In this document: positions 17,387 to 25,804 of the stretch, piece by piece
Position numbering within the stretch: the first letter of the stretch is position 1
How the letters are laid out: each line of letters starts with the position of its first letter
Source: JASBTN01 sp965228805
Lineage (GTDB): Bacteria > Pseudomonadota > Alphaproteobacteria > Rhodobacterales > Rhodobacteraceae
Assembly: GCF_965228805.1 (NCBI RefSeq)
Contig: NZ_CBDDIE010000003.1
Location: 1,798,001-1,862,000, forward strand
Length of the DNA stretch: 64,000 nt
Direction of reading: 5' to 3'
Notes under the pieces: model-generated
Databases searched by the model: none
The model's input: only the letters and a program-made list of their open reading frames with translations
Told to the model about the DNA's origin: nothing
Program-made: the position numbers and the translations under genes

Positions 17387-18382
17387 TCAGAAGTCCAGCA
17401 CCGGGCAGCTGTCGTCCGACATGTAGTCATGCACGGTGATCTCACCGGCGATGATCTTGGCGGCGGCGGCGTCCACGGCGGCCTTCATTTCGGTCGACAC
17501 CAGGGCGGCGTTGTTCTCGTCCAGCGCGACGCCCACGCCCTCATGGGCCAGGTCCATCACGCGCAGGCCAGGCTCCAGGCTTTCGCCCGCCGACATGGCT
17601 TCGTAGACGGCCACGTCCACGCGTTTCAGCATCGAGGTCAGCACCTTGCCCGGGAACAGGTGGTTCTGGTTCGAATCCACGCCGATCGACAGAACGCCCT
17701 CATCCGCGGCGGTCTGCAGCACGCCCAGACCGGTGCCACCTGCGGCGGCATAGATCACGTCGGCGCCCTGGCTGATCTGCGCCTTGGTCAGCTCGCCACC
17801 CTTCACCGGGTCGTTCCACGCGGCAGGCGTGGTGCCGGTCATGTTCGCGATCACGGTCGCATCACCGTTCACCGCCAGCACGCCCTGGGCATAGCCACAG
17901 GCGAACTTGCGGATCAGCGGGATGTCCATGCCGCCGATGAAGCCCACGGTGTTCGATTCCGAGGCCATCGCCGCCATCATGCCGGTCAGGTACGAGCCCT
18001 CATGTTCGGCAAAGATGAACTTCAGCACGTTTTCCGCGTCCGACCAGCCGTCGATGGTGACGAAGGTGGTTTCCGGGTAATCCGGCGCCACGTTCGAGAT
18101 CGGGGTCGACATGGCGAAACCCATGGTGATCACCGGGTTGGCGCCCGCCTCGGCAAAGCGGCGCAGGGCCTGCTCGCGCTGGGCTTCGGACTGCAGTTCG
18201 ATTTCCAGGTATTTGCCGCCGGTCTCCTGCGCCCATTTCTCGGCACCGGTGTAACCCGCTTCGTTGAAGGATTTGTCGAATTTACCGCCAAGGTCGAAAA
18301 TGATTGCCGGATCGGCCACGGCGGCACCCGCCGTCAGGGCCACGGTGGCAGCCGCGCCAAGGAATTTCTGCATCAGGGTCAT
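17387..18382 (-). CDS. BMP family nucleoside-binding protein
   Basis: The 331-residue periplasmic binding protein begins with a signal peptide (MTLMQKFLGAAATVALTAGAAVA). It shows the BMP family N-terminus (FDLGGKFDKSFNEAG, with the base-contacting region) and GADVIYAAAGGTGLGV. BMP/PnrA/NupN proteins bind purine and pyrimidine nucleosides. The lipobox cysteine of Gram-positive relatives is absent, so the protein is soluble. It heads a five-gene operon with ATPase, two permeases and trimeric PNP. A GGGAGA ribosome site precedes the ATG, and a RutR-like palindrome lies 133 bases upstream. Confidence 0.93.
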   Translation of the reverse strand: MTLMQKFLGAAATVALTAGAAVADPAIIFDLGGKFDKSFNEAGYTGAEKWAQETGGKYLEIELQSEAQREQALRRFAEAGANPVITMGFAMSTPISNVAPDYPETTFVTIDGWSDAENVLKFIFAEHEGSYLTGMMAAMASESNTVGFIGGMDIPLIRKFACGYAQGVLAVNGDATVIANMTGTTPAAWNDPVKGGELTKAQISQGADVIYAAAGGTGLGVLQTAADEGVLSIGVDSNQNHLFPGKVLTSMLKRVDVAVYEAMSAGESLEPGLRVMDLAHEGVGVALDENNAALVSTEMKAAVDAAAAKIIAGEITVHDYMSDDSCPVLDF

Positions 18383-18514
18383 GAACTTTCTCCCGGTTTG
18401 TTAACCTTCGGGTTTCCCGGCCCAATGCCGGCGATTCCCGTGACTGTGCGAGCAGATCGCTGCACAGGATCATCCGCAAATTAGGACGCAGGGCAAGGGC
18501 CGGGTCAAGTTAAG

Positions 18515-18534
18515 TTTTGACCGGTGGGTCAAAA
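18515..18534. promoter_or_regulatory. RutR-like operator upstream of the nucleoside uptake operon
   Basis: TTTTGACC and GGTCAAAA form a perfect 8-bp dyad with a 4-base spacer. The core TTGACC-N4-GGTCAA matches the RutR (TetR family) consensus TTGACCAnnTGGTCAA except for the two inner spacer bases. RutR senses uracil/thymine and regulates pyrimidine and purine catabolism in enterobacteria. The position ahead of nucleoside uptake genes fits, but the regulator gene is not in the window. Confidence 0.55.
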
Positions 18535-18592
18535 AGAGGCCCGGAAAGCCGATAGCGCAACCACACAGCACAACCATAGTGGGAAGTTGCCG

Positions 18593-19006
18593 CTAGGTAA
18601 GCGTTTTCTGCATCAGGATCGCGTCGGCGGCCGGACGGTCCGAACGCGGGTAATAGCCCGCGCGCCGCCCGGATTCGACCCATCCGCCCCCCAGGTACAG
18701 CGCCATGGCGGGCAGATTGTCGGCCGCCACTTCCAGATGAGCCAGCACCGCGCCGCGTCCTTTTGCCTCGGCCTCGAAGACGGTCATCAAGGCGCGCCCG
18801 ATGCCCTGTCGGCGTGCCTCGGGGGCGGTTGCAATGGTCAACAGCTCCACCTCGTCGACGATGACCCGACCCAGGGCGAATCCCTTTGGGTCCGTCACCA
18901 GAAACACATGGGGCGAGGCCAACAGCGTCTCGAACACCAGTTCCGACCAGGGGCGTTGCTCGGTGAAGGCGGCGGCGTGAAGTGTGGCGAGGCTGTCCGG
19001 TGTCAC
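18593..19006 (-). CDS. rimI: Ribosomal-protein-alanine N-acetyltransferase-like GNAT protein
   Basis: The 137-residue GNAT protein has the acetyl-CoA motif ATAPEARRQGIGRAL and AHLEVAADNLPAMALY, the usual RimI pattern (N-terminal acetylation of ribosomal protein S18 and others). It follows tsaB as in very many bacteria. The start is a GTG at 19006 that overlaps the tsaB TGA in a GTGA tetranucleotide; no ATG lies in a sensible place. It ends the nfuA-GFA-tsaB-rimI unit. Confidence 0.85.
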   Translation of the reverse strand: MTPDSLATLHAAAFTEQRPWSELVFETLLASPHVFLVTDPKGFALGRVIVDEVELLTIATAPEARRQGIGRALMTVFEAEAKGRGAVLAHLEVAADNLPAMALYLGGGWVESGRRAGYYPRSDRPAADAILMQKTLT

Positions 19007-19599
19007 GGCAAGATCACCGGCGCCGGATCGCGCGGCGGGGCGGCGTCGGCGGCGCGGATATAGAGCGGGGCAGGGCGGGGGGTGTCCTCTCCGCGGGCCA
19101 GACGTTCGGCGGTGATATGTGCAATCGCCGGGGCCGGTTCGAACCCGTCCAAAGGCCCGACCTGCGGGGAAAGCTCCTCGGCCTCCGCACCGCCGATCAT
19201 GCTGGGCACCCCATCCGGCAACTCCTGCGCATAAAGCGCCCCGCGGCGCGCATCGACCAGCGACCAGACAGGCCGCGCATGGCCATAAGCCTGCGTCTCC
19301 AGCGAAGACACGCCCACCGCCGGAATGCCCAGCGACAGGGCCAGCCCGCGCGCGGCGGACACCGCGATACGGATGCCGGTAAAGTTGCCCGGCCCGACGC
19401 CCACGCCAATGGCATCCAGGTCGCACCAGCTCACGCCACCCCCGACAAGTACCTGTTCCAAAAGGGGAAACAGGGCCTCCCCCTGGCCGCGCGGCATCGG
19501 CTCGTGGTGATGCACCACCACCTCGCCCCCCCGCAGGATCGCCGCCGCGCAATGCGGGCCGGAGGTGTCGAAGCTCAGGATCAGCGGTGTCTCAGTCAT
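19003..19599 (-). CDS. tsaB: tRNA t6A synthesis protein TsaB
   Basis: The 198-residue ASKHA-fold protein has FDTSGPHCAAA (9-19), GVGPGNFTGIRIA and ARGLALSLGIP, the signature of TsaB (YeaZ). TsaB is the dimerising partner of TsaD in making N6-threonylcarbamoyladenosine at position 37 of ANN-reading tRNAs. The start at 19599 (MTETPLILSF) overlaps the upstream GFA gene by 8 bases; the in-frame extension upstream is read-through of that gene. rimI follows with a 4-base overlap. Confidence 0.93.
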   Translation of the reverse strand: MTETPLILSFDTSGPHCAAAILRGGEVVVHHHEPMPRGQGEALFPLLEQVLVGGGVSWCDLDAIGVGVGPGNFTGIRIAVSAARGLALSLGIPAVGVSSLETQAYGHARPVWSLVDARRGALYAQELPDGVPSMIGGAEAEELSPQVGPLDGFEPAPAIAHITAERLARGEDTPRPAPLYIRAADAAPPRDPAPVILP

Positions 19600-20014
19600 G
19601 GCGCAAAACCTCGCGGGCGGTGCCCTCCACTCGGGGCAGCCCGTCATCGTGAAGGACCCAAGGCAGGGCCTTGTCGGCGTGGCAATGCAGGCTCGGGGCC
19701 AGCTGGTCCGCCTGGTCCAGCACGCCCAGCGGCACATAGGTCTGGCCGGGAAGGTAGTCGAACTGGGCGGCCATGGCCGAGCCGCAACTCGCACAGGTCC
19801 AGCGCTTTACACCACCCTTGACCAGGGGCTGCCCTTCCGGTTCCAACGTGACCTCGACGAACGCCGCAAAGGCAGGCGCAGGCGCCCCGGTCCAACGGCG
19901 GCAATCGGCGCAGTGGCAATAGGCCACGACCTGCGGCGCGCCCCGCGCAACAAGCGAAAGGGCGCCGCAATAGCAGCGCCCCGTGTATCTGGCAGGAGGT
20001 GCCTCAGACGGCAA
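19592..20014 (-). CDS. GFA family zinc-binding protein
   Basis: The 140-residue protein has the cysteine pattern of the glutathione-dependent formaldehyde-activating (GFA/Mss4-like) fold: C14-x-C16, C33-x-C35-x2-C38 and C74-x2-C77, which bind zinc. Most GFA family proteins have unknown substrates, and the formaldehyde activity of the founding member is disputed. The gene lies between nfuA (11-base overlap) and tsaB (8-base overlap), an unusual neighbour for both. An S-formylglutathione hydrolase (fghA) lies 12 kb away and no direct link is implied. Confidence 0.88.
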   Translation of the reverse strand: MPSEAPPARYTGRCYCGALSLVARGAPQVVAYCHCADCRRWTGAPAPAFAAFVEVTLEPEGQPLVKGGVKRWTCASCGSAMAAQFDYLPGQTYVPLGVLDQADQLAPSLHCHADKALPWVLHDDGLPRVEGTAREVLRHD

Positions 20015-20564
20015 CCGGACGCACCTCGACCACTTCGGGGATATAGTGCTTCAGCAGGTTCTCGATGCCCATTTTCAGGGTCAGCGTCGAGGACGGGCAG
20101 CCCGCGCAGGCGCCCTGCATGTGCAGGTAGACCACGCCGCGGTCAAAGCCGTGGAAGGTAATGTCGCCGCCATCCTGCGCCACCGCCGGGCGCACGCGGG
20201 TGTCCAGCAGTTCCTTGATCTGCTCGACGATCTCGCCATCCTCGCCGGTGTGTTCGGCATGGGCCGGCTTGGTTGCGCCGCCTTCCATCACCGCAGCCCC
20301 CGACTGGTAATGTTCCATGATCGCGCCCAGGATTGCGGGTTTGATATGATCCCACTCGACCTCTTCCGCCTTGGTCACGGTGACAAAGTCGGTGCCGAAG
20401 AAGACCCCGGTCACGCCCTGCACGGCAAAGACCCGCTGCGCCAGCGGCGATTTGCCCGCGGCCTCGGACGAGGGGAAGTCGGCGGTGCCCGCTTCCAGCA
20501 CGGTCTGACCGGGCAGGAATTTCAGCGTGGCGGGGTTCGGAGTGGATTCGGTCTGGATGAACAT
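20004..20564 (-). CDS. nfuA: NfuA-type iron-sulfur scaffold/carrier protein
   Basis: The 186-residue protein has an N-terminal Nfu_N domain (MFIQTESTPNPATLKFLPG) and a C-terminal NifU-like domain with the Cys153-x2-Cys156 cluster-binding motif (GACAGCPSS). Dimers hold a 4Fe-4S cluster and pass it to target enzymes. It heads the nfuA-GFA-tsaB-rimI unit. A TTAGAA-N3-TTCCAA palindrome, close to the Irr box of Alphaproteobacteria, lies 56 bases upstream, suggesting iron or heme-dependent control. Confidence 0.93.
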   Translation of the reverse strand: MFIQTESTPNPATLKFLPGQTVLEAGTADFPSSEAAGKSPLAQRVFAVQGVTGVFFGTDFVTVTKAEEVEWDHIKPAILGAIMEHYQSGAAVMEGGATKPAHAEHTGEDGEIVEQIKELLDTRVRPAVAQDGGDITFHGFDRGVVYLHMQGACAGCPSSTLTLKMGIENLLKHYIPEVVEVRPVAV

Positions 20565-20619
20565 GTGGCGTACCTTTTCTGTCGGATTTCATATGCGCCT
20601 CCGCCGGCCCTCTGTCAAG

Positions 20620-20636
20620 ATTGGAACCATTCTAAA
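20620..20636. promoter_or_regulatory. Irr-box (ICE)-like palindrome upstream of nfuA
   Basis: On the nfuA strand the site reads TTTAGAA-TGG-TTCCAAT. The iron control element bound by Irr in Alphaproteobacteria is TTTAGAA-N3-TTCTAAA, so the left half is exact and the right half differs at two positions. An iron-sulfur carrier gene is a sensible Irr target. The distance to the start codon is 56 bases. Confidence 0.55.
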
Positions 20637-20739
20637 CTTTGCGACTGCGTCGCAGGTGCACTCGCAGCAAAAGCCTCTATACAAGGGCCTCGAAACCCTG
20701 TAGGCCCGCCCGATTGCCCCATTTCCGGAAAGCCCGACC

Positions 20740-22812
20740 ATGAAAACCGCCCTCTCCGCCGCGCTTGCGGCCCAAGGCTATGACACTTTGACCCAGGTCC
20801 AGGAAGCGGTCACCGCGCCGGAACTGGCCGAGGCCGACCTGCTGGTGTCCGCCCAGACCGGATCGGGCAAGACCGTGGGTTTCGGCCTGGCCATCGCGCC
20901 GACCCTTCTGGGGGAGGATGAAGCCTTCGGCCCGTCGGGTGCGCCGCTGGGCCTGGTCATCGCGCCCACCCGCGAATTGGCGATGCAGGTGCGCCGGGAA
21001 CTGACCTGGCTCTACCGCGAGGCAGGCGCCTACCTGGCCTCCTGCGTGGGCGGCATGGACCCGCGCGACGAACGCCGCGCGCTGGAACGTGGCACCCATA
21101 TCGTCGTCGCCACCCCGGGCCGTCTGCGCGACCATATCGAACGCGGCGCCATCGACCTGTCCGCCATCCGCGCCGTGGTGCTGGACGAGGCGGACGAGAT
21201 GCTGGACATGGGCTTCCGCGAGGATCTGGAGTTCATCCTCTCCTCCGTGCCCGAAGAGCGCCGCACGCTGCTGTTTTCCGCCACCGTGCCGCCGATGATC
21301 GCCAAACTGGCGAAGAACTTCCAGCGCGACAGCGTGCGCATCACCACCGTGGCCGAGGCGACCCAGCACGACGACATTGACTACCACGCCCTGTCCGTCA
21401 TGCCGCGCGACGCGGAAAAGGCGATCATCAACGTGCTGCGTTACTATGAAGCGCCCAACGCCATCGTCTTCGCCAACACCCGCGCCATGGTCGCCCGCCT
21501 GACCGCGCGCCTGTCGAACCGGGGGCTGAATGTGGTCTCGCTGTCGGGCGAGCTGAGCCAAAGCGAACGCACCAATGCGCTGCAGGCCATGCGCGACGGG
21601 CGCGCGCAGATCTGTGTCGCCACCGACGTGGCCGCGCGCGGTATCGACCTGCCGAAACTCGACCTGGTGGTCCATGCCGAACTGCCCTCGAACCACGAGA
21701 CCCTGCTGCACCGCTCCGGTCGCACCGGTCGCGCGGGGCGCAAGGGTGTCAGCGCGCTGATCGTGCCGCCGTCCGCTTTCAAGAAGGCACAGCGCCTGCT
21801 GAAATGGGCCAAGGTCGAAGCCGAATGGGGCCCGGCCCCCTCCGCCGATGCCGTTCTGGCCCGTGACAGCGAACGCATGATGGCCGACCCCGCCTGGTCC
21901 GAACCGGTCAGCGAGGGCGAGGCCGCACCGGTTGCTGAGCTGACGGATAAATTCTCTGCCGAGCAACTGGCGGCGGCCTATCTGCGGCTTTATCGTGGCC
22001 AGCACTCCGCGCCCGAGGAACTGGGCGAAGTGAACCAGGCTGGCCCGCGCCCGACCCGCGATTTCGGGCCGTCCGTGTGGTTCTCGATCTCCGGTGGCCG
22101 TGACGCTGGGGCCGAGGTGCGCCGCATCATGCCGATGCTCTGCAAGGCGGGCAACATCACCAAGGACGAGATCGGCGCGATCCGCATCCAGGACACCGAA
22201 ACCTTCGTCGAAATCGCCGAACGCGCTGTGGCCGGCTTCATCAAGGCGCTCGATGGGCGGATGGAGATCGAAACCGGCTCCGAACTGACCCGTCTGGACA
22301 AGCCGCCGGTGCTGAAGGGCGGCAAGCCCGGTTTCAAGGGCAAACCGCGTCACGAAAAGAAGCCGCATCGCGGCCAGGGCGGCCCACGCGGCGACTACTC
22401 TAAGAGCGATAAACCTGATTGGGACAAGAAACCCAAGTGGGACAAGCCGCGTGACGAGAAACCCCGTGAAGACAAGCCCAAGTTCGAGAAACCCGCCAAG
22501 CCCAAGGCTGCCCCAACCGACTGGGACGACGCCCCCGCGCCGCGCAAGAAAAAGCCCAAGGGCGAACCGAAGGGCGGTGCGCCCAAACATCGCGGCCCGC
22601 GTGAGGACCGTCACGAGGGTGCGGTGAGCGAACGCAAGCCGCGTCACAAGCCCGACGGCAAACCGGGCCGCAAGGGCGCGGACAAGCCGAAAGGCCCGCC
22701 GCCGCCCAAGGGCAAGGCAAACTCGAAGAAGAACAAGGCCCGCGCGGCGGCTGCGAAAGCGGCCAAGTCCGGCAAGGGAGGCGACGCCGTGCCGCGCCGC
22801 CCGAAAAGCTAG
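20740..22812 (+). CDS. DEAD-box RNA helicase with basic C-terminal tail
   Basis: The 690-residue protein has the DEAD helicase core: AQTGSGKT (38-45), PTREL (76-80), DEAD (149-152), SAT (180-182), GIDLPKLD and HRSGRTGR. A DbpA/CsdA-like RNA-binding domain follows (about 440-520), then a long Lys/Pro/Gly-rich tail (about 530-690) with repeats such as KPKWDKPRDEKP. It resembles DeaD/CsdA helicases in ribosome assembly and cold adaptation. The first helicase residues lie very close to the N-terminus, with a shortened Q-motif (DTLTQVQ). The tail is disordered and probably binds RNA. Confidence 0.92.
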   Translation: MKTALSAALAAQGYDTLTQVQEAVTAPELAEADLLVSAQTGSGKTVGFGLAIAPTLLGEDEAFGPSGAPLGLVIAPTRELAMQVRRELTWLYREAGAYLASCVGGMDPRDERRALERGTHIVVATPGRLRDHIERGAIDLSAIRAVVLDEADEMLDMGFREDLEFILSSVPEERRTLLFSATVPPMIAKLAKNFQRDSVRITTVAEATQHDDIDYHALSVMPRDAEKAIINVLRYYEAPNAIVFANTRAMVARLTARLSNRGLNVVSLSGELSQSERTNALQAMRDGRAQICVATDVAARGIDLPKLDLVVHAELPSNHETLLHRSGRTGRAGRKGVSALIVPPSAFKKAQRLLKWAKVEAEWGPAPSADAVLARDSERMMADPAWSEPVSEGEAAPVAELTDKFSAEQLAAAYLRLYRGQHSAPEELGEVNQAGPRPTRDFGPSVWFSISGGRDAGAEVRRIMPMLCKAGNITKDEIGAIRIQDTETFVEIAERAVAGFIKALDGRMEIETGSELTRLDKPPVLKGGKPGFKGKPRHEKKPHRGQGGPRGDYSKSDKPDWDKKPKWDKPRDEKPREDKPKFEKPAKPKAAPTDWDDAPAPRKKKPKGEPKGGAPKHRGPREDRHEGAVSERKPRHKPDGKPGRKGADKPKGPPPPKGKANSKKNKARAAAAKAAKSGKGGDAVPRRPKS

Positions 22813-22817
22813 GAAGC

Positions 22818-22908
22818 TGAGGCCGCTTCGCCACGGCTCCCACCCTTTGCGGCGTTTCGTGGGCGATGGCCGGGTGCCACCCCACCCCGCCGCGCCGAAG
22901 CGGCCTCA
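22818..22908. repeat. Hairpin element with covarying arms, copy A (family 2)
   Basis: TGAGGCCGCTTCG (22818-22830) pairs perfectly with its inverse at 22896-22908, enclosing 65 bases. The interior contains CGGCTCCCACCCT and CCACCCCACCCCGCCGCGC, which recur in copy B at 60263-60344, where the arms are of different but still complementary sequence. The element begins 5 bases after the helicase stop. Confidence 0.65.
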
Positions 22909-22996
22909 TCCCATACCGAATGGAAGCGAAGGCCCCCATACATGACGGGTGCCCGCCCCGGGGCGTGACACCTCTTGGGGGGAGCCAGGCAGGGGG

Positions 22997-23452
22997 TCAG
23001 GTAATCGCTTCCAGCCGTTCCTTGGACATGCCGCCGGGCACGATGGTGACCGGCATCGGCAGGTCGGCCGAGGCGCGTGTCAGCTGGCTGACCAGGGGGC
23101 CGGGGCCGTGTTTGCCCTCGCCCGCGCCCAGAACCAGCACGCCGATTTCCGGGTCCTCGCGCACATGGGCCAGGATTTCAGGCACCGCTTCGCCCTCGCG
23201 AATGACCAGTTCGGGCTCGACGCCCTGACGGTCGCGCATCCATTTGGCGAAGACCTCGTAATGGGCAACGATCGCCTCGCGCGCTTCCTCGCGCATGATG
23301 TTGCCCACGCCGATCCAGTGGTTGAACTCATCTGGCGGAATGATCGACAGGACGGTCACCCCGCCCCCGGTGTTGGATGCGCGCATCGCGGCAAAGCGCA
23401 TGGCGTTCAGACATTCGCGGCTGTCATCCAGCACCACGAGGAATTTGCGCAT
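22997..23452 (-). CDS. Universal stress protein (UspA family)
   Basis: The 151-residue protein begins MRKFLVVLDDSRE and ends with the nucleotide-binding pattern VLGAGEGKHGPGPLVSQL, then PVTIVPGG, which matches the ATP-binding G-x2-G-x9-G(S/T) subclass. The start was placed at 23452, since the 18 codons upstream in frame look non-coding. It stands alone between the helicase gene and PBP1A. The physiological role of USP proteins of this type is generally unsettled. Confidence 0.9.
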   Translation of the reverse strand: MRKFLVVLDDSRECLNAMRFAAMRASNTGGGVTVLSIIPPDEFNHWIGVGNIMREEAREAIVAHYEVFAKWMRDRQGVEPELVIREGEAVPEILAHVREDPEIGVLVLGAGEGKHGPGPLVSQLTRASADLPMPVTIVPGGMSKERLEAIT

Positions 23453-23554
23453 TGTCGACCTCCCTTTTGCCCGGCGATGATGGACCAAAGGGCAGGCGCC
23501 GCGCAATCTAAATCACGTCCTGCTTGTGTCTGTCTGCGACCTTTCCCGCGAGCG

Positions 23555-25804
23555 TCAGCCGCCCCCCAGGATGGAGCGCAGGATGTCCTCGATCACCTCG
23601 CCCACGTTGTTGTTGCCGCGGGGACGACCCCCACCACGACCGGTGGGCTCCGGCACGCCCAGCCCGCCGGGGTCCGCGAACGGATCGGCCAGAGCATTTG
23701 GATCCGGATGGATCATCGGCAGCGGTCGGGCGGGCAGGCCTTCGTGCACGCGCAACATGGTCTCGCGCCAGATCTCGGCGGGCAGGCCGCCACCAGTCAC
23801 ACCGCGCAAGGGTGTATTGTCGTCATAGCCCATCCAGACCCCGGCGACGTAATCGGCGGTAAAGCCCAGGAACCAGGCGTCGCGGGCGGCCTGGGTGGTG
23901 CCGGTCTTGCCCGCGGCCTCGCGGCCTTCCAGCCGAGCGCGCCGACCGGTGCCCTCCTCGACCACGCGGCTCATCATGTAGGTCAGCTGCGCCGCTGAGT
24001 CAGGCAGGATCACCCGTTCGCCCATGCCGCCCGATTGCGTCATCAAGGGTGCCTCGTCGCCCATCAGCTTGAGTTCCACCAGCCCATAGGGCGTCACCGA
24101 AGAGCCGCCATTCAGGATGCCCGCGTAAGCCCCGGTCATCTCGAGCAGGCTGCTTTCCGACGCGCCAAGCGCCAGCGCAGGCCCGGCGGCCAGGTCGCTT
24201 TCGATGCCGAACTCGGATGCCACCCGGCGCACGATGTCGCGCCCCACGGCCTCGGACAGGCGTACGGCGGGGATGTTCAGGCTGTCGCGCAGGGCGCGGG
24301 CCAGGGTGACCGTGCCGTAATATTCGTTGGTATAGTTCTTCGGGGTCCAAGGCCCCGAGCCGGGAATGTCGATGGTCAGCGGGCTGTCCTCGACCAGGCT
24401 GTTCCAGCTGTAACCAAGGTCCAATGCGGCGGCATAGACGAAGGGCTTGAAGGCCGACCCGGTCTGCCGTTTCGCCTGTGTGGCCCGGTTGAACGCGCCT
24501 GAGACCTGCGTCTGGCGTCCGCCCACCATGGCGCGCACGGCGCCATCGGCGGACATGACCACGACCGCCGCCTGCGCCTTGGAGCCCTCGCGCACCTTGT
24601 TTTCGAACACCCAGGCCAGCGCCTCTTCGGCGGCCTTCTGGATGTCCTGATCCAGCGTGGTGCGGATCAGCACGTCCTCGGTCGTGTCGCGGGTCAGGAA
24701 GTCGGGGCCGGTGGACATGACCCAATCGGCGAAATACCCGCCCGCGCGGGCCTGGGCGGCGCGCGACAGGGTGGCGGGGTTGGCCGTGGCCGTCTGCCGC
24801 TCAGCCATGGAGATATAGCCCTGTTCCTGCATCAGCTTCAGCACGGTGGCGGCGCGGTCCTGACTGCGGGTCAGGTTGTTGGTGGGGGCAAAGCGCGTGG
24901 GCGCGGTCAGCATACCGGCCATCATCGCCGCCTCGGGCAGGGTCGCCTCCGCGGCCGAATGGCCGAAGTAGCGCTGGCTGGCGGCCTCAAAGCCGAAACT
25001 GCCCGAGCCCAGGAAGGCGCGGTTCAGGTAGATGGTCAGGATCTCGTCCTTCGAGTATCGCGCCTCCAAAGCCATCGCATAGACCGCTTCCTTGATCTTG
25101 CGCCACAGCGAGCCTTGGCGGCAATCACGCTCGTAAGCGGCCTCATTGTCCCACTTTGCGGGATCAAACGGCACGCCCAGACACAGAAGCTTCGCCACCT
25201 GTTGCGTCAGGGTCGATCCGCCATGGCCCGACAGCGGCCCGCGCCCTTCGCGCAGGTTGATGCGAATGGCCGAGGCAATGCCGCGCGGGGACAGGCCGAA
25301 GTGGCGATAGAAGCGCTTATCCTCGGTCGCCACCACCGCGTTCTTCACTGCGGGGGCCACCGTATCCGTGGTGATGATCCCGCCATATTGATCGCCGCGC
25401 CAGGCATAGACCTGGCCGTTTCGATCCAGCATCGTCACGGACCCACGCGCGCGCCCGTCCAGAAGGTCGTTCACCGGCGGCAGGGTCGAATAGAAATAGA
25501 AGACACCGACCGCGATCAGCAGCGCCACCACCACGCCACCGCGCCAGAACAGCTTCCAGATCAGCCGCAGGATCCAGCGGATCAGCGTCAGAGGCCAGGC
25601 CAGGAAAAACGGCAACTTGCGCGCGGGTTTCCGCCTATTGTTCCCGCGTGCGGACTTGCGCGCGGGCTTGCGTGCCGCTTTTCGCGCCGGTTTCGCGGCG
25701 CCCTTGGCCGGGGCCTTGCGGGTGGGTTTCTGCCCGCCCGGTTTGGATGCGCCATAGCGCTTATCGGCCACCAGGGGTGGTCTTTTTCTGCCTGATCCAG
25801 CCAT
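23555..25804 (-). CDS. Penicillin-binding protein 1A, bifunctional
   Basis: The 749-residue class A PBP polymerises and cross-links peptidoglycan. A basic Lys/Ala/Pro-rich cytoplasmic tail (1-64) precedes a membrane helix (about 87-106). The glycosyltransferase 51 domain has Glu161 in ATEDKRFYRHFG and GSTLTQQVAKLL. The transpeptidase domain has the S-x2-K motif in TGSAFKPF, SLN in place of SxN, and KTGTT. The tail resembles alanine/lysine-rich linkers of other Rhodobacterales PBP1 proteins. The start at 25804 (MAGSGRKRPP) is favoured over one 30 codons upstream that has no domain character. Confidence 0.93.
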   Translation of the reverse strand: MAGSGRKRPPLVADKRYGASKPGGQKPTRKAPAKGAAKPARKAARKPARKSARGNNRRKPARKLPFFLAWPLTLIRWILRLIWKLFWRGGVVVALLIAVGVFYFYSTLPPVNDLLDGRARGSVTMLDRNGQVYAWRGDQYGGIITTDTVAPAVKNAVVATEDKRFYRHFGLSPRGIASAIRINLREGRGPLSGHGGSTLTQQVAKLLCLGVPFDPAKWDNEAAYERDCRQGSLWRKIKEAVYAMALEARYSKDEILTIYLNRAFLGSGSFGFEAASQRYFGHSAAEATLPEAAMMAGMLTAPTRFAPTNNLTRSQDRAATVLKLMQEQGYISMAERQTATANPATLSRAAQARAGGYFADWVMSTGPDFLTRDTTEDVLIRTTLDQDIQKAAEEALAWVFENKVREGSKAQAAVVVMSADGAVRAMVGGRQTQVSGAFNRATQAKRQTGSAFKPFVYAAALDLGYSWNSLVEDSPLTIDIPGSGPWTPKNYTNEYYGTVTLARALRDSLNIPAVRLSEAVGRDIVRRVASEFGIESDLAAGPALALGASESSLLEMTGAYAGILNGGSSVTPYGLVELKLMGDEAPLMTQSGGMGERVILPDSAAQLTYMMSRVVEEGTGRRARLEGREAAGKTGTTQAARDAWFLGFTADYVAGVWMGYDDNTPLRGVTGGGLPAEIWRETMLRVHEGLPARPLPMIHPDPNALADPFADPGGLGVPEPTGRGGGRPRGNNNVGEVIEDILRSILGGG

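Noticed and set aside
15793..17439. Open frame of 548 codons opposite the ABC ATPase gene
   Set aside because: Antisense to a gene with two complete ABC ATPase patterns. The frame itself has no domain and an unnatural His/Asp/Gln composition.
20677..22647. 656-codon open frame opposite the DEAD-box helicase
   Set aside because: Antisense shadow of a GC-rich gene. The plus strand shows all helicase motifs.
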